From an uncultured Pseudorhodobacter sp. (lineage in GTDB: Bacteria; Pseudomonadota; Alphaproteobacteria; Rhodobacterales; Rhodobacteraceae), in assembly GCA_913062925.1 (NCBI GenBank), contig CAJXWJ010000002.1, forward strand, positions 40,037-104,036: a stretch of DNA of 64,000 nucleotides, in the 5' to 3' direction. Below, one piece after another: positions 18,189 to 26,168 of the stretch (position 1 is its first letter; every line of letters starts with the position of its first letter). The notes beneath the pieces are model-generated. The model was not told where the DNA came from, made no database searches, and saw only the letters and a list, made by a program, of their open reading frames with translations. Position numbers and translations under genes: made by a program.

Positions 18189-18757
18189 CAGAAATCCTCC
18201 ACATGGGTTGACCGCGGCAGGCCCGCGATCTGGTCGGCTGCGGTGAAAAACGCGTCAAACCCCAACGGGAACCGCGCGCGATTGGCTTGAAAGGCCGCCA
18301 CTTCGGGCAGGTTCAGCCGCGCGTGATCGGCAATGCCCGGCCCGGTCAGCCGTGAACCAGTGTTTGACAGCGCCGCCATCTCGACGATCAAGGTGCAAGA
18401 GCGGTCAGGATAATCGGGCAGGCCCTGCGCAAAGCGTCCCACTGGCTGTAGATCGGCCCAAGTGCCCAGCGCAAAGCTGGCGGCCTCGGGCGCAACCAAG
18501 GGCGCGCCGGTGTGAAAGGTCAGCCAATCGCGCAGGGCCGCGCAATCATAGCGCCCCGCCAGATGCACAGGCGTGGTGCCATCCACCAGCGTCAGCAGCA
18601 AAACCCCCGCCGCCACCGACACAGGTGCGGGTGGCGCTGCCCCCGTCACCGACAAGATCTGCCCCGGTTGCGAAAGCGCGGTCAAAGCCGCGCGAAAGGC
18701 ATGGGCCGAGGCGATCGGCGCATCGGCAAAGCCGCCTTGTAAAGCCAAAAGCGTCAC
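18188..18757 (-). CDS. phnH: C-P lyase subunit PhnH
   Basis: A 189-residue PhnH, part of the PhnG2H2I2J2 core. Family text includes AFRAALTALSQPGQI near the N terminus and FALGTWADLQPVGRFAQGLPD (split here as FALGTWADLQ then PVGRFAQG). It has a PLP-transferase-like fold but no PLP lysine is expected. The ATG overlaps the phnG stop as ATGA. Length is typical. Confidence 0.93.
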   Translation of the reverse strand: MTLLALQGGFADAPIASAHAFRAALTALSQPGQILSVTGAAPPAPVSVAAGVLLLTLVDGTTPVHLAGRYDCAALRDWLTFHTGAPLVAPEAASFALGTWADLQPVGRFAQGLPDYPDRSCTLIVEMAALSNTGSRLTGPGIADHARLNLPEVAAFQANRARFPLGFDAFFTAADQIAGLPRSTHVEDF

Positions 18758-19179
18758 TGGTCTTCTCCTCGCACCAAAGTGAAAAACTCAACGCGGGTCG
18801 CGGCGGCCTTTTCGGCCCGCGCCAGTCGCTGTGCGGCCTCTTCGGCGCGCAGGGTCGCGATCACCTCGCTGGCCTGACCGCCCTGCAACAGCGCATCCAA
18901 AACAGCGGCGCGCAGCGCGTGGGTCTTGTCGCGGCCCTGCACATGCGCATGGCCCACCCTGCCGTCGGGCAGCGCCAAAGAGCAGCGCGTCACCGTCATC
19001 TCGCCCAGATTAAAGGCGCTGCCATCGCCGCCAATCCGCCCCCTGACCATCACCGCCCCCACTTCGGGCGCGCGCAGCAGGCTGTGGTCGGGCAGATCGG
19101 GAAACAGTGCGGCCAGCCGTGCAGGCTTGGCCCGCGCCAGCAGCCCCATCCAGTCTTTGCGATGATTTTCTGTGGTCAT
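18754..19179 (-). CDS. phnG: C-P lyase subunit PhnG
   Basis: A 141-residue PhnG, the first gene of the core operon. The segment PEVGAVMVRGRIGGDGSAF followed by NLGEMTVTRCSLAL is diagnostic. It is divergent from phnF across a 97-bp gap that holds a candidate PhnF operator and a weaker Pho-box-like sequence, so both phosphate status and PhnF ligand may control the operon. Confidence 0.93.
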   Translation of the reverse strand: MTTENHRKDWMGLLARAKPARLAALFPDLPDHSLLRAPEVGAVMVRGRIGGDGSAFNLGEMTVTRCSLALPDGRVGHAHVQGRDKTHALRAAVLDALLQGGQASEVIATLRAEEAAQRLARAEKAAATRVEFFTLVRGEDQ

Positions 19180-19204
19180 GGCTCTCTCGACATCTTGCGG
19201 ATTT

Positions 19205-19277
19205 GTCTAGGTTACTATACAACTAGATAACTCTTAGCGCCCTCGCCCGTAAATTGCACATGAAGTTTTCGTAACAA
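19205..19277 (-). promoter_or_regulatory. phnG/phnF intergenic control region: GntR-type operator and weak Pho-box-like site
   Basis: GTTACTATAC at 19211-19220 fits the GT-N6-AC form bound by HutC-type GntR regulators, and it is embedded in a larger symmetric patch with CTAG on each side (19207-19226). It lies between phnF and the phnG start, suitable for repression. At 19259-19277 the minus strand reads TTGTTACGAAAACTTCATG, an imperfect 11-bp-spaced Pho-box-like pair, with an AATTTA about 10 bp beyond that could be the -10 for phnG. The operator is the better supported of the two. Confidence 0.4.
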
Positions 19278-19987
19278 TGGCCCGCAGCCCGATCTGGAAA
19301 TCCATCACCGCCACGCTGACCGCCGAAATCGCGGGCGGGCAGTACCGCGCGGGCGACAAACTGCCGACCGAGGCCGAACTGTCACAGCGCTTTGGCGTCA
19401 ACCGCCACACCCTACGCCGCGCTTTGGCCGAGATGGCGGGCGCAGGGCTGGTGGTGGCGCGGCGGGGGGCTGGGGTCTTTGTGCAAGGCAGCCCAACTGA
19501 TTACGCGCTTGGCCGCCGCACGCGGTTTCACCAAAACGTGCTGGCCTCGGGGCGGACGCCGTCGCGCCAAAGCCTGCGGCTGGAAACCCGCAAGGCCGAT
19601 GCGCGCGAGGCCGAAGCGCTGACCTTGGCACTGGGGGCCGAAGTGCATGTTGTCGAAGGTCTGTCACTTGCCGATGGCGTACCGCTGGCACTGTTCCGCT
19701 CGGTGTTTCCGGCCAATCGCTTTCCCAAGCTGCTGTTTGCACTCGAGGCCTCGAATTCCGTCACCGCAGCCCTCGCCGCTTGCGGGCTTAAAGACTACAC
19801 GCGCGCCTCGACACGGCTGACCGCGAAAACCGCCGATGCGCTGCAAGCCTTGCATCTGCGCCTGCCCGAGGGCGCGCCGCTGTTACGCTCGGTTGCGGTA
19901 AATGTCGACACCGAGGGGGTTGCGGTGGAATATGGCCTGACATGGTTTGCAGGCGACCGCGTCACCCTGACGGTGCAGCCCGAATAA
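19277..19987 (+). CDS. phnF: phosphonate operon GntR-family repressor PhnF
   Basis: A 236-residue GntR/HutC regulator. An N-terminal winged helix (residues about 1-70, with LPTEAELSQRFGVNRHTLRRAL as the recognition region, quoted here only by its ends LPTEAEL and NRHTLRRAL) is followed by a UTRA effector domain ending near VEYGLTWFAGDRVTLTV. Position next to and divergent from phnG fits PhnF. It probably binds the short palindromic region between the two genes and its own promoter. Confidence 0.9.
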   Translation: MARSPIWKSITATLTAEIAGGQYRAGDKLPTEAELSQRFGVNRHTLRRALAEMAGAGLVVARRGAGVFVQGSPTDYALGRRTRFHQNVLASGRTPSRQSLRLETRKADAREAEALTLALGAEVHVVEGLSLADGVPLALFRSVFPANRFPKLLFALEASNSVTAALAACGLKDYTRASTRLTAKTADALQALHLRLPEGAPLLRSVAVNVDTEGVAVEYGLTWFAGDRVTLTVQPE

Positions 19988-20104
19988 AGCGCAGGCGCCT
20001 TTTGGCAAAACCGCCGTGCGCCCGAAATCTGTCACAAAGACGTTGCGAAGATGGTTTATCCACAGCCCAACGCAGATTTCCCCCCTCAGCTTGGACCTTG
20101 CCTG

Positions 20105-21289
20105 ATGACATCGCTCCTTCCCCCTCTGACGCTGACCAATGCCCTTGTGCTACGGGGTGGCGCGCTGCAAAATGGTACCGTCGCGCTGGCCGAGGGTCGG
20201 ATCGCCCATGGCGCTGTGACCGAGGTGGATCTGTCGGGCTATCTGGTCTTGCCGGGCATCATTGATCTGCATGGCGACGGCTTTGAACACCACATCGCCC
20301 CCCGCCCCTCGGCGCGGTTTGCGCTGGCAGCTGGCCTTGCCTCTTATGACCGCGAGGCGGCTGCGCATGGCGTGACCACCGCCTATATGGCGCAAGGCTG
20401 GAGCTGGGAAGGTGGGCCGCGCGGGCCTGACAAGGCCGAAGAGTTCATGGCCGCCGTGCAGGCCTATCGCCGCGAGGCGATGACCGATCTGCGCGTGCAG
20501 ATCCGCGCCGAAACCCATCTGGTGGCCGAGGCCGACCGGCTGATCGAAGCAGTGCGTGACTTTGGCGTAGATTATGTGATCTTTAACAACCACTTGGCCG
20601 AAGCCCGCCAGATGGCGCGGCTGGCCCCTGCCGATTTCACCGCTTGGGCGCGCAAGATCGGCCGCACCGCCGCCGATTTGACCCGCGATGTCGAAGCCGC
20701 CACAGCCTTGGAAAAATCGGTGCCGCGCAGCCTGCGCAAACTGGCCGAGGCGTTTGACGCCATGGGTCTGCGCTATGGCAGCCATGACGACCCCGACGCC
20801 GAGACCCGCAGCTATTTCGCGATGATCGGCGCCGAGATTGCCGAATTTCCGACCACGCGCGGCGCTGCGGCTGGCGCGCGGGCAATGAACAACCCGGTGC
20901 TGATGGGCGCACCGAATGTGGTGCGTGGCGGATCACAGGCGGGCAATGTCTCGGCCAGCAATCTGGTGCAAGACGGGCTTTGCGATGTGCTGGTGTCAGA
21001 TTACCACCTGCCCGCACTGCCGCTGGCGGTTTGGGCCTTGGTGGATCGCGGGATTTTGGATCTGGCGCAGGCTTGGGCGCTGATCTCGACCCGCCCTGCT
21101 CAGGTGATGGGCCTGCACGACCGCGGCGAAATCGCCCTTGGCCGCCGCGCCGATCTGGTGGTGGTTCATGCCGCCAGCCGCAAGATCGAGGCCACGATCT
21201 GCGCTGGACGGCTGACGCATCTGTCGGGTCAGGCGGCGCTGCGGTTTATGGGTCTGGGGCGCGCGCAAACCGCCTTGGCTGCGGAATAG
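20105..21289 (+). CDS. phnM: PhnM-like amidohydrolase (copy 2, divergent)
   Basis: A 394-residue second member of the PhnM group. Metal-site text is present but differs from copy 1: PGIIDLHGDGFEHHIAPRP in place of the HTDN version, NNHLAEARQM, GSHDDPDAETR and SDYHLPALPL. It lies 117 bp after phnF on the same strand and is convergent with the hexapeptide transferase gene. It likely hydrolyses a ribosyl phosphonate triphosphate, perhaps one with a different alkyl group; that is a guess. The start is uncertain: the ATG at 20105 begins the homologous part, while an in-frame ATG at 20051 has little ribosome-site support. A single CTGTCAC half-site lies upstream, too little to call a Pho box. Confidence 0.85.
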   Translation: MTSLLPPLTLTNALVLRGGALQNGTVALAEGRIAHGAVTEVDLSGYLVLPGIIDLHGDGFEHHIAPRPSARFALAAGLASYDREAAAHGVTTAYMAQGWSWEGGPRGPDKAEEFMAAVQAYRREAMTDLRVQIRAETHLVAEADRLIEAVRDFGVDYVIFNNHLAEARQMARLAPADFTAWARKIGRTAADLTRDVEAATALEKSVPRSLRKLAEAFDAMGLRYGSHDDPDAETRSYFAMIGAEIAEFPTTRGAAAGARAMNNPVLMGAPNVVRGGSQAGNVSASNLVQDGLCDVLVSDYHLPALPLAVWALVDRGILDLAQAWALISTRPAQVMGLHDRGEIALGRRADLVVVHAASRKIEATICAGRLTHLSGQAALRFMGLGRAQTALAAE

Positions 21290-21301
21290 ACGAGATCGCC
21301 G

Positions 21302-21919
21302 TCAGCCGTGGTATTTCTCTAAAAACGCCTCGGCTGGCAGGGCGCGAAAATCGGGCAGCGCCCTGCGCAATTCTGCGTGCGACCAATCCCACCAGGCCAG
21401 CGCCAGCAGCCGATCGGCCACACCTTTGCCAAAGCGCGGCCGCAGCGGCGTGGCAGGCAGGCCCGCGACAATCATATAGGGCGGCACATCTTTGGTCACC
21501 ACAGCGCCCGCTGCAATCACCGCCCCTGCCCCCAGCGTGACATCGGGCTTGATAATCGCGCCGTGCCCGATCCAGCAATCAGGGCCCAAAACCGTGCGCC
21601 GCGCCGCGCGGGCCGCAAAGAAATCCGCGTCATCTTCGATATCATCCCAGTAGTACGAACTGCGATATAGAAAGTGGTGCAAGGACGCATTGCCCATCGG
21701 ATGATCGGTCGGCCCTATCCGCGTCATCGCCGCGATATTGGCGAATTTGCCGACGCTGGTATTGGCAATATCTGCATATTGGTCGCAATAGGCGTAATCG
21801 GCAAAGCTTGAATGCACCAGCCGCGACCCCCGCCCCACCTCGCAATAGGCGCCAAAATCGCTGGCGGTAATCTGGCAGCCGTCATGGATCAGCGGCTGGC
21901 TGGGGGCGAGTTTTGGCAT
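21302..21919 (-). CDS. phosphonate-locus hexapeptide acetyltransferase
   Basis: A 205-residue left-handed beta-helix transferase of the chloramphenicol/xenobiotic acetyltransferase type, with repeats such as DCWIGHGAIIKPDVTLGAG and AGAVVTKDVPPY, and the catalytic-type segment RIGPTDHPMGNASLHHF. It belongs to the hexapeptide family often found in phosphonate clusters. It could acetylate aminoalkylphosphonates before C-P lyase, as PhnO does in Escherichia coli, but PhnO is a GNAT enzyme and the role here is inferred. It starts three bases after phnE2. Confidence 0.83.
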   Translation of the reverse strand: MPKLAPSQPLIHDGCQITASDFGAYCEVGRGSRLVHSSFADYAYCDQYADIANTSVGKFANIAAMTRIGPTDHPMGNASLHHFLYRSSYYWDDIEDDADFFAARAARRTVLGPDCWIGHGAIIKPDVTLGAGAVIAAGAVVTKDVPPYMIVAGLPATPLRPRFGKGVADRLLALAWWDWSHAELRRALPDFRALPAEAFLEKYHG

Positions 21920-21922
21920 GTC

Positions 21923-23227
21923 TTATCCTTTGATAAAGCGGCGGCGGATCCAGCCTGAAAAGCTGTCCATCAGCATCACCATCAGCACGATCAAGATCAT
22001 GTAATAGGCGACATCTTCCCAATCTTTCTGGGTCTGAATGGCTTGGGTCAACAAAAGACCAATGCCACCGCCAACAATCGCGCCAATCACCGTGGCGCTC
22101 CGGGTGTTGGATTCAAAGAAATACAGCACTTGGCTTAGCAAGATCGGCGCGATCTGCGGGATCACCCCAAAGCGGGCGCGCAACAGCGCATTCGCCCCTG
22201 TTGAGCGTAGACCTTCGACCTGCTTTTCATCAATATTTTCCAAGGCTTCCGAGAACAACTTGCCAAAACTGCCGGTGTCGGTGGTCAAAATCGCCAGCGC
22301 CCCCGTCATTGGCCCCGGCCCAAAGGCGCGCGATAAGATGATCGTCCAGATCAGCGCATCAACCCCGCGCACAAAGTCAAACACCCGCCGGAACGCAAAG
22401 CGCACCGCCTTGAAGGGGGTAAAGTTCGAAGCCGCCATAAAGGCCAAGGGCAGCGCCACCAAGGCCGCGCCAAAGGTGCCCAGAAAGGCCATCAGCACGG
22501 TTTCATACATCGCCCAAGCCACATCGGCGTGATGCCACAGCTGGTTGGTCCAAAAATCATGCGTCATCAACGCCAGATTGCTGCGCGCAGGGTCAATCCG
22601 TGGCCCCATCAGCATTGTGGTTAACTGGCCATAGCTTTTGCCGTAAAACGGGCTGTCGAGGGTGAAGAAAAACATCTCCCACCCGGGCTGATAGCGAAAG
22701 GTTTCAACCTTTGAGCGCGAATAGGCAAAGCGCCCCTGCGCCGTGGTCACCGAAATGCGGGTATCGGTGACGTTGATCCAGCTTGGCACTGGCTGCGGCG
22801 CGGTCAGCGTCAGCTTGGAACCATCGCTTTTGATGTCGATCACACCGTAGTCGGGCACAAGATAGCGCGCGGCATCGGGGCTATAGGTGACGATATGCCC
22901 GCGCCCCAGATCAATCGTGGTGGTGTCGCCACTCACCTGCACCCAGTCGGGCAAATGCGCGGGTGGATAGATGCCCTTGGCTTCGCCCTCGATCGCCACC
23001 GTCACCACCCCGTCGCGGTTGTTGCGGGTGACATGGGTTTTATAGCTGACGAAATCTGACAGCAAAATCTTGGCGTTGTTCAGATTTGCTTTTTGCGCAA
23101 GCCCCACAACATCAAAGCTGATCGCGGTATAGATGAGATAAAACAGGATCAAGACCGGCACCGCCAAAGCCGTCAGGCGGCGGCGACGAAAGCTGGTTTG
23201 CAGCGACATAAGCGCGGTATCAGACAT
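21923..23227 (-). CDS. phnE: phosphonate ABC transporter permease PhnE2 with large periplasmic insert
   Basis: A 434-residue permease. One N-terminal membrane segment (ALAVPVLILFYLIYTAISF, residues about 16-34) is followed by roughly 180 residues of soluble, beta-rich sequence. The PhnE core then begins near residue 235 with the usual membrane segments and the coupling motif EALENIDEKQVEGLRSTGA. Ordinary PhnE proteins are about 260-300 residues, so the extra domain is the notable part; this long form occurs in other alphaproteobacterial phnE2 genes. It overlaps phnE1 by eight bases. Confidence 0.88.
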   Translation of the reverse strand: MSDTALMSLQTSFRRRRLTALAVPVLILFYLIYTAISFDVVGLAQKANLNNAKILLSDFVSYKTHVTRNNRDGVVTVAIEGEAKGIYPPAHLPDWVQVSGDTTTIDLGRGHIVTYSPDAARYLVPDYGVIDIKSDGSKLTLTAPQPVPSWINVTDTRISVTTAQGRFAYSRSKVETFRYQPGWEMFFFTLDSPFYGKSYGQLTTMLMGPRIDPARSNLALMTHDFWTNQLWHHADVAWAMYETVLMAFLGTFGAALVALPLAFMAASNFTPFKAVRFAFRRVFDFVRGVDALIWTIILSRAFGPGPMTGALAILTTDTGSFGKLFSEALENIDEKQVEGLRSTGANALLRARFGVIPQIAPILLSQVLYFFESNTRSATVIGAIVGGGIGLLLTQAIQTQKDWEDVAYYMILIVLMVMLMDSFSGWIRRRFIKG

Positions 23228-24107
23228 CTTTGCGACCTTTCACAAGCCGGTTGCGGGCAGCACTCGAGATTTGGTCAAAGGTCACAATCGCCAGAAACAG
23301 CAGCAGAAAAATCGCCACCACCTGATCGTATTTGCCGCCCCCCCATTGCATCGCCAGCTTTAAATCATAGCCAATGCCGCCCGAGCCCACAAAGCCCAGA
23401 ATGGCCGAGGCCCGCACGTTGATCTCGAAGCGCATCAGCGCATAGGACAGCCAGTTTGGCGCTACCTGCGGCAGCACCCCCAGCCAAATCTGTTGCGACC
23501 AATTCGCCCCCGTCGAGGCCAAGCCTTCAACAGGTTTCAGATCGGCGTTTTCGGCAGATTCCGAAAACAATTTGCCCAAAGCGCCGGTCGAGTGGAAGGC
23601 AATTGCCAAGACCGCAGGCACCGGCCCGCTGCCCAGAATAAAGATCAGCACCAGCGCGATCACAATCTCGGGGACGGCGCGCATCACATCGGCCATACGA
23701 CGAAACAGCGGGGTCAGCGCCGGCCAGCGCGCCAGACCGCGCGTTGACAAAATCGCCACCGGCGCGCCCAGCAACACCCCGATCAGCGTCGCGGTTGCGG
23801 CGATGTTGATGGTCTCGATCAACGAGGGCAGAAACTTCAGGAAAAGCTCGGGCAGATTGGCGCGGTTGCGCCAAGCCTCAGAGAAGACTTCGCCAGGAAA
23901 GTCATCCAAGCGGTGCAGACCGGCCAGAAAATCGCCCGCATTGCGGTCTTGCGCAGTCTGAAACCCCGAGGCCATCAGCGCCACAAAGAACACCAGCAAA
24001 ATCGTGCCATAAAGCCGCTTGCGGCGGGCTTGCAGCAGATAGGCCCCTTCCAGCGTCGCCGGATCAGGCCGCTTGCCGCCGCTTGGCCCAAAAGAAACAT
24101 CAACCAT
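23220..24107 (-). CDS. phnE: phosphonate ABC transporter permease PhnE1
   Basis: A 295-residue inner-membrane permease with the coupling segment ESAENADLKPVEGLASTGAN and the C-terminal GFVGSGGIGYDLKLAMQWG typical of PhnE. The ATG at 24107 gives MVDVSFGPSGGKRPD; the frame is open for 63 more codons upstream, but that stretch crosses the intergenic hairpin and is not protein-like. It pairs with PhnE2 to form the channel for PhnC and PhnD. Confidence 0.9.
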   Translation of the reverse strand: MVDVSFGPSGGKRPDPATLEGAYLLQARRKRLYGTILLVFFVALMASGFQTAQDRNAGDFLAGLHRLDDFPGEVFSEAWRNRANLPELFLKFLPSLIETINIAATATLIGVLLGAPVAILSTRGLARWPALTPLFRRMADVMRAVPEIVIALVLIFILGSGPVPAVLAIAFHSTGALGKLFSESAENADLKPVEGLASTGANWSQQIWLGVLPQVAPNWLSYALMRFEINVRASAILGFVGSGGIGYDLKLAMQWGGGKYDQVVAIFLLLFLAIVTFDQISSAARNRLVKGRKDV

Positions 24108-24143
24108 GCTGGCTCCCGCAGATACTGGCTTTGGAAAAGAAAT

Positions 24144-24171
24144 TGCCGGACCCTTTGAAAAGGGTCCGGCA
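24144..24171 (-). terminator. intercistronic hairpin between phnD and phnE1
   Basis: A perfect 12-bp inverted repeat, TGCCGGACCCTT and its complement, encloses a 4-base loop. On the minus strand it is followed by ATTTCTTTTCC, only loosely T-rich. It stands 15 bp after the phnD stop. Such hairpins after the binding-protein gene commonly protect the upstream message or cause partial termination, giving more PhnD than PhnE. Confidence 0.7.
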
Positions 24172-24186
24172 GAGGCTGCTAAAATC

Positions 24187-25077
24187 TTAGTTGCTCTGAA
24201 GCTTACGCGCCGCGATGATGCCCAGATACATGTCGTGAGTTGCAGGAACGAAGTCTTTCGCATCGCCCGCAGCCACGCCATAGGCGCATTTCGCATCGGT
24301 TTCCCACAGATCGGCGGTCACTTGGGTGACCTTGTCTTTGACGTCAGCTGGCAGGGCTGCGCGCACAACCATCGGACCCTCTGGGATCAGTTTCGAGCGC
24401 CAGATTTCCACCAGATCGTTCATGTCCACCAGACCCGCGTCAGCGGCCTTGCGGAAGGCGCCCGAAGAATAGCCGTCTTCCCAGTTGCCAACGCCGTCGG
24501 CCCAAGACACGCCAGCCGCAAAGTCACCCTTGTTGACGCCAACGATGGTCTGCTCGTGACCGCCCGAGAATTTCACCTCCGAGAAGTAGTTTTCCAGCGG
24601 GCCGTATTTCGCGATCAATTCCGCACCGGGAACCAGATAGCCCGAGGTCGAGTTTGGCTCGCCAAAAGCGAAAACCTTGCCCTTGGCATCGTCCATCGAG
24701 GTGATGCCGCTGTCTTTGCGGGCAAAGCCAAAGGAATAATAGCCGGTCGAGCCGTTCAGGTTTTCTTTGGTCAGGCGCACTTCAACGGCCTTATCGTCGG
24801 TCAGATAGGCTTTGGCATAGCCAGAAGCGCCCAGCCAAGCCATGTCGATGGTGCCGCCCAGCAGGCCCTGAATAACGCCGTCATAATCGGCTGGGGTGAA
24901 AACCTGAACCGGAACACCCAAGGCTTCTTCGATCTTCGCGCGGTAGCACTCGTTCGACGACATGCGGTCTTGCGCGTTTTCGCCGCCCAGAATGCCGATG
25001 TTGAATTCTTTGATCTCTTGCGCATGAGCGGTGCCGATGCAGGTGGTGGCAGCCAAAAGGACTAGCAGCTTTTTCAT
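24187..25077 (-). CDS. phnD: phosphonate-binding periplasmic protein PhnD
   Basis: A 296-residue phosphonate/phosphite-binding protein. A signal peptide MKKLLVLLAATTCIGTAHA is cleaved after AHA. Family text includes GILGGENAQDRMSSNECY, YTGSTGYYSFGFARKD-like sequence and EVKFSGGHEQTIVGV. It delivers phosphonates to PhnC-PhnE. It lies 45 bp after phnC and before the hairpin. Confidence 0.93.
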   Translation of the reverse strand: MKKLLVLLAATTCIGTAHAQEIKEFNIGILGGENAQDRMSSNECYRAKIEEALGVPVQVFTPADYDGVIQGLLGGTIDMAWLGASGYAKAYLTDDKAVEVRLTKENLNGSTGYYSFGFARKDSGITSMDDAKGKVFAFGEPNSTSGYLVPGAELIAKYGPLENYFSEVKFSGGHEQTIVGVNKGDFAAGVSWADGVGNWEDGYSSGAFRKAADAGLVDMNDLVEIWRSKLIPEGPMVVRAALPADVKDKVTQVTADLWETDAKCAYGVAAGDAKDFVPATHDMYLGIIAARKLQSN

Positions 25078-25122
25078 GGTCGTCTCCGAATTGCGCCCCG
25101 CACTTGGGGGCTTTGGGTTAAG

Positions 25123-25977
25123 TCAGGACAGCATCGCCTCGGCATAAGCGCGGTCGGCGGGCAAAGCGGTTGAGGTGGTCGCCTCGGAAAACGAGGCATC
25201 TGCGCCGTAGATGTCGCGCGCGACACCTGTGGTCAGCTGATCGGGTGTGCCGTCAAAGACGATGCGCCCGTCGCGCATTCCGATCACGCGGTCGCAATAA
25301 CGCCGCGCGGTGTCCAAGGTATGTAGATTGGCGATGACCATGCGGCCGTCTTCGTCGTGGATACGGCGCAGCGTGTCCATCACCACCTGGGCGTTCATTG
25401 GGTCAAGACTGGCGATGGGTTCATCGGCCAGAATGATCTTTGGGTCTTGCATCAATGCCCGCGCTATTGCCACGCGCTGCTGCTGGCCACCCGACAACGC
25501 CTCTGCGCGCTTCGGGGCCTGCTCGGCAATGCCAAGACGATCCAGGATCGCCAGCGCGCGGGCAATATCGGCATCCGACCAGATGTTGAACATCGCGGCC
25601 AGTGTCGATCTTTTGTTCAGCAAACCATGCAGCACATTCGAGGCCACATCCATGCGCGGCACCAGATTGAACTGCTGAAAAATCATCGCGCATTGGCCCT
25701 GCCACTGTCGCTTGGCAGCTCCGGTCAGCGTCGAGACCGGACGGCCCTCAAAGCTGATCTCGCCAGAACTTACGTCCGTCAACCGGTTGATCATCCGCAA
25801 CAGCGTCGATTTGCCGGCACCCGAGCGGCCGATGATCCCGATGAACCCCGCCCGATCCAGCGTAAAGCTGGCATTGTCTACGGCGGCTTTCGCGCCAAAC
25901 TGGCGCGTCAGGTTCCGGATGGTCAGCATATTTGGGGCCCCACTTTTGGTGTCATCACCAGCATGGGCTGTGTTCAT
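25123..25977 (-). CDS. phnC: phosphonate ABC transporter ATP-binding protein PhnC
   Basis: A 284-residue ABC ATPase with Walker [10 protein letters not shown], signature [15 protein letters not shown] and [11 protein letters not shown], plus the PhnC-typical [19 protein letters not shown]. The upstream ATG at 25977 is given, but the ATG at 25929 ([12 protein letters not shown]) is where family similarity begins. The closer of two Pho-box-like sites ends only 19 bp before the longer start, which slightly favours the shorter form. First gene of phnCDE1E2 plus the hexapeptide gene. Confidence 0.9.
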   Translation of the reverse strand: MNTAHAGDDTKSGAPNMLTIRNLTRQFGAKAAVDNASFTLDRAGFIGIIGRSGAGKSTLLRMINRLTDVSSGEISFEGRPVSTLTGAAKRQWQGQCAMIFQQFNLVPRMDVASNVLHGLLNKRSTLAAMFNIWSDADIARALAILDRLGIAEQAPKRAEALSGGQQQRVAIARALMQDPKIILADEPIASLDPMNAQVVMDTLRRIHDEDGRMVIANLHTLDTARRYCDRVIGMRDGRIVFDGTPDQLTTGVARDIYGADASFSEATTSTALPADRAYAEAMLS

Positions 25978-25995
25978 GACGCTTAGATTTCAGCG

Positions 25996-26014
25996 ATGTG
26001 AAACTTCGATGACA
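25996..26014 (-). promoter_or_regulatory. Pho-box-like site, proximal to phnC
   Basis: The minus strand reads TGTCATCGAAGTTTCACAT: TGTCA and TTTCA 11 bp apart, the PhoB repeat spacing. It lies just before the annotated phnC start. It is the weaker of the two sites because its distance to the start codon leaves little room for a -10 and leader unless translation begins at 25929. Confidence 0.4.
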
Positions 26015-26063
26015 AGAGGAACGCCCCGCAACCCAATGACATTGCTTAAATAATTCGCAAATC

Positions 26064-26082
26064 CGTTACAGAGCCGTCACAA
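26064..26082. promoter_or_regulatory. Pho-box-like site, distal, between phnC and the second ABC operon
   Basis: The minus strand reads TTGTGACGGCTCTGTAACG: TGTGA and TGTAA set 11 bp apart. On the minus strand an AATTATTT follows about ten bases later and could be the -10 for phnC. The site is shared by the divergent binding-protein gene at 26169, so both importers may answer to phosphate starvation. Pattern-based only. Confidence 0.5.
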
Positions 26083-26168
26083 AGCAAGCCTAGCTCTGCC
26101 GCCAGCAGGCCCCGCCAGAACCGCTGTTGATTCTGGCACATCACGCCGTGCGATATAGGAGAGTCCCG

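Noticed and set aside
20030..20104. Pho box upstream of phnM copy 2
   Set aside because: CTGTCAC gives one half-site, but the sequence 11 bp on (CGTTG) does not repeat it.
24108..24296. A longer N terminus for PhnE1
   Set aside because: The extra 63 codons cross the phnD-phnE1 hairpin and the 3' end of phnD and do not look like permease sequence.
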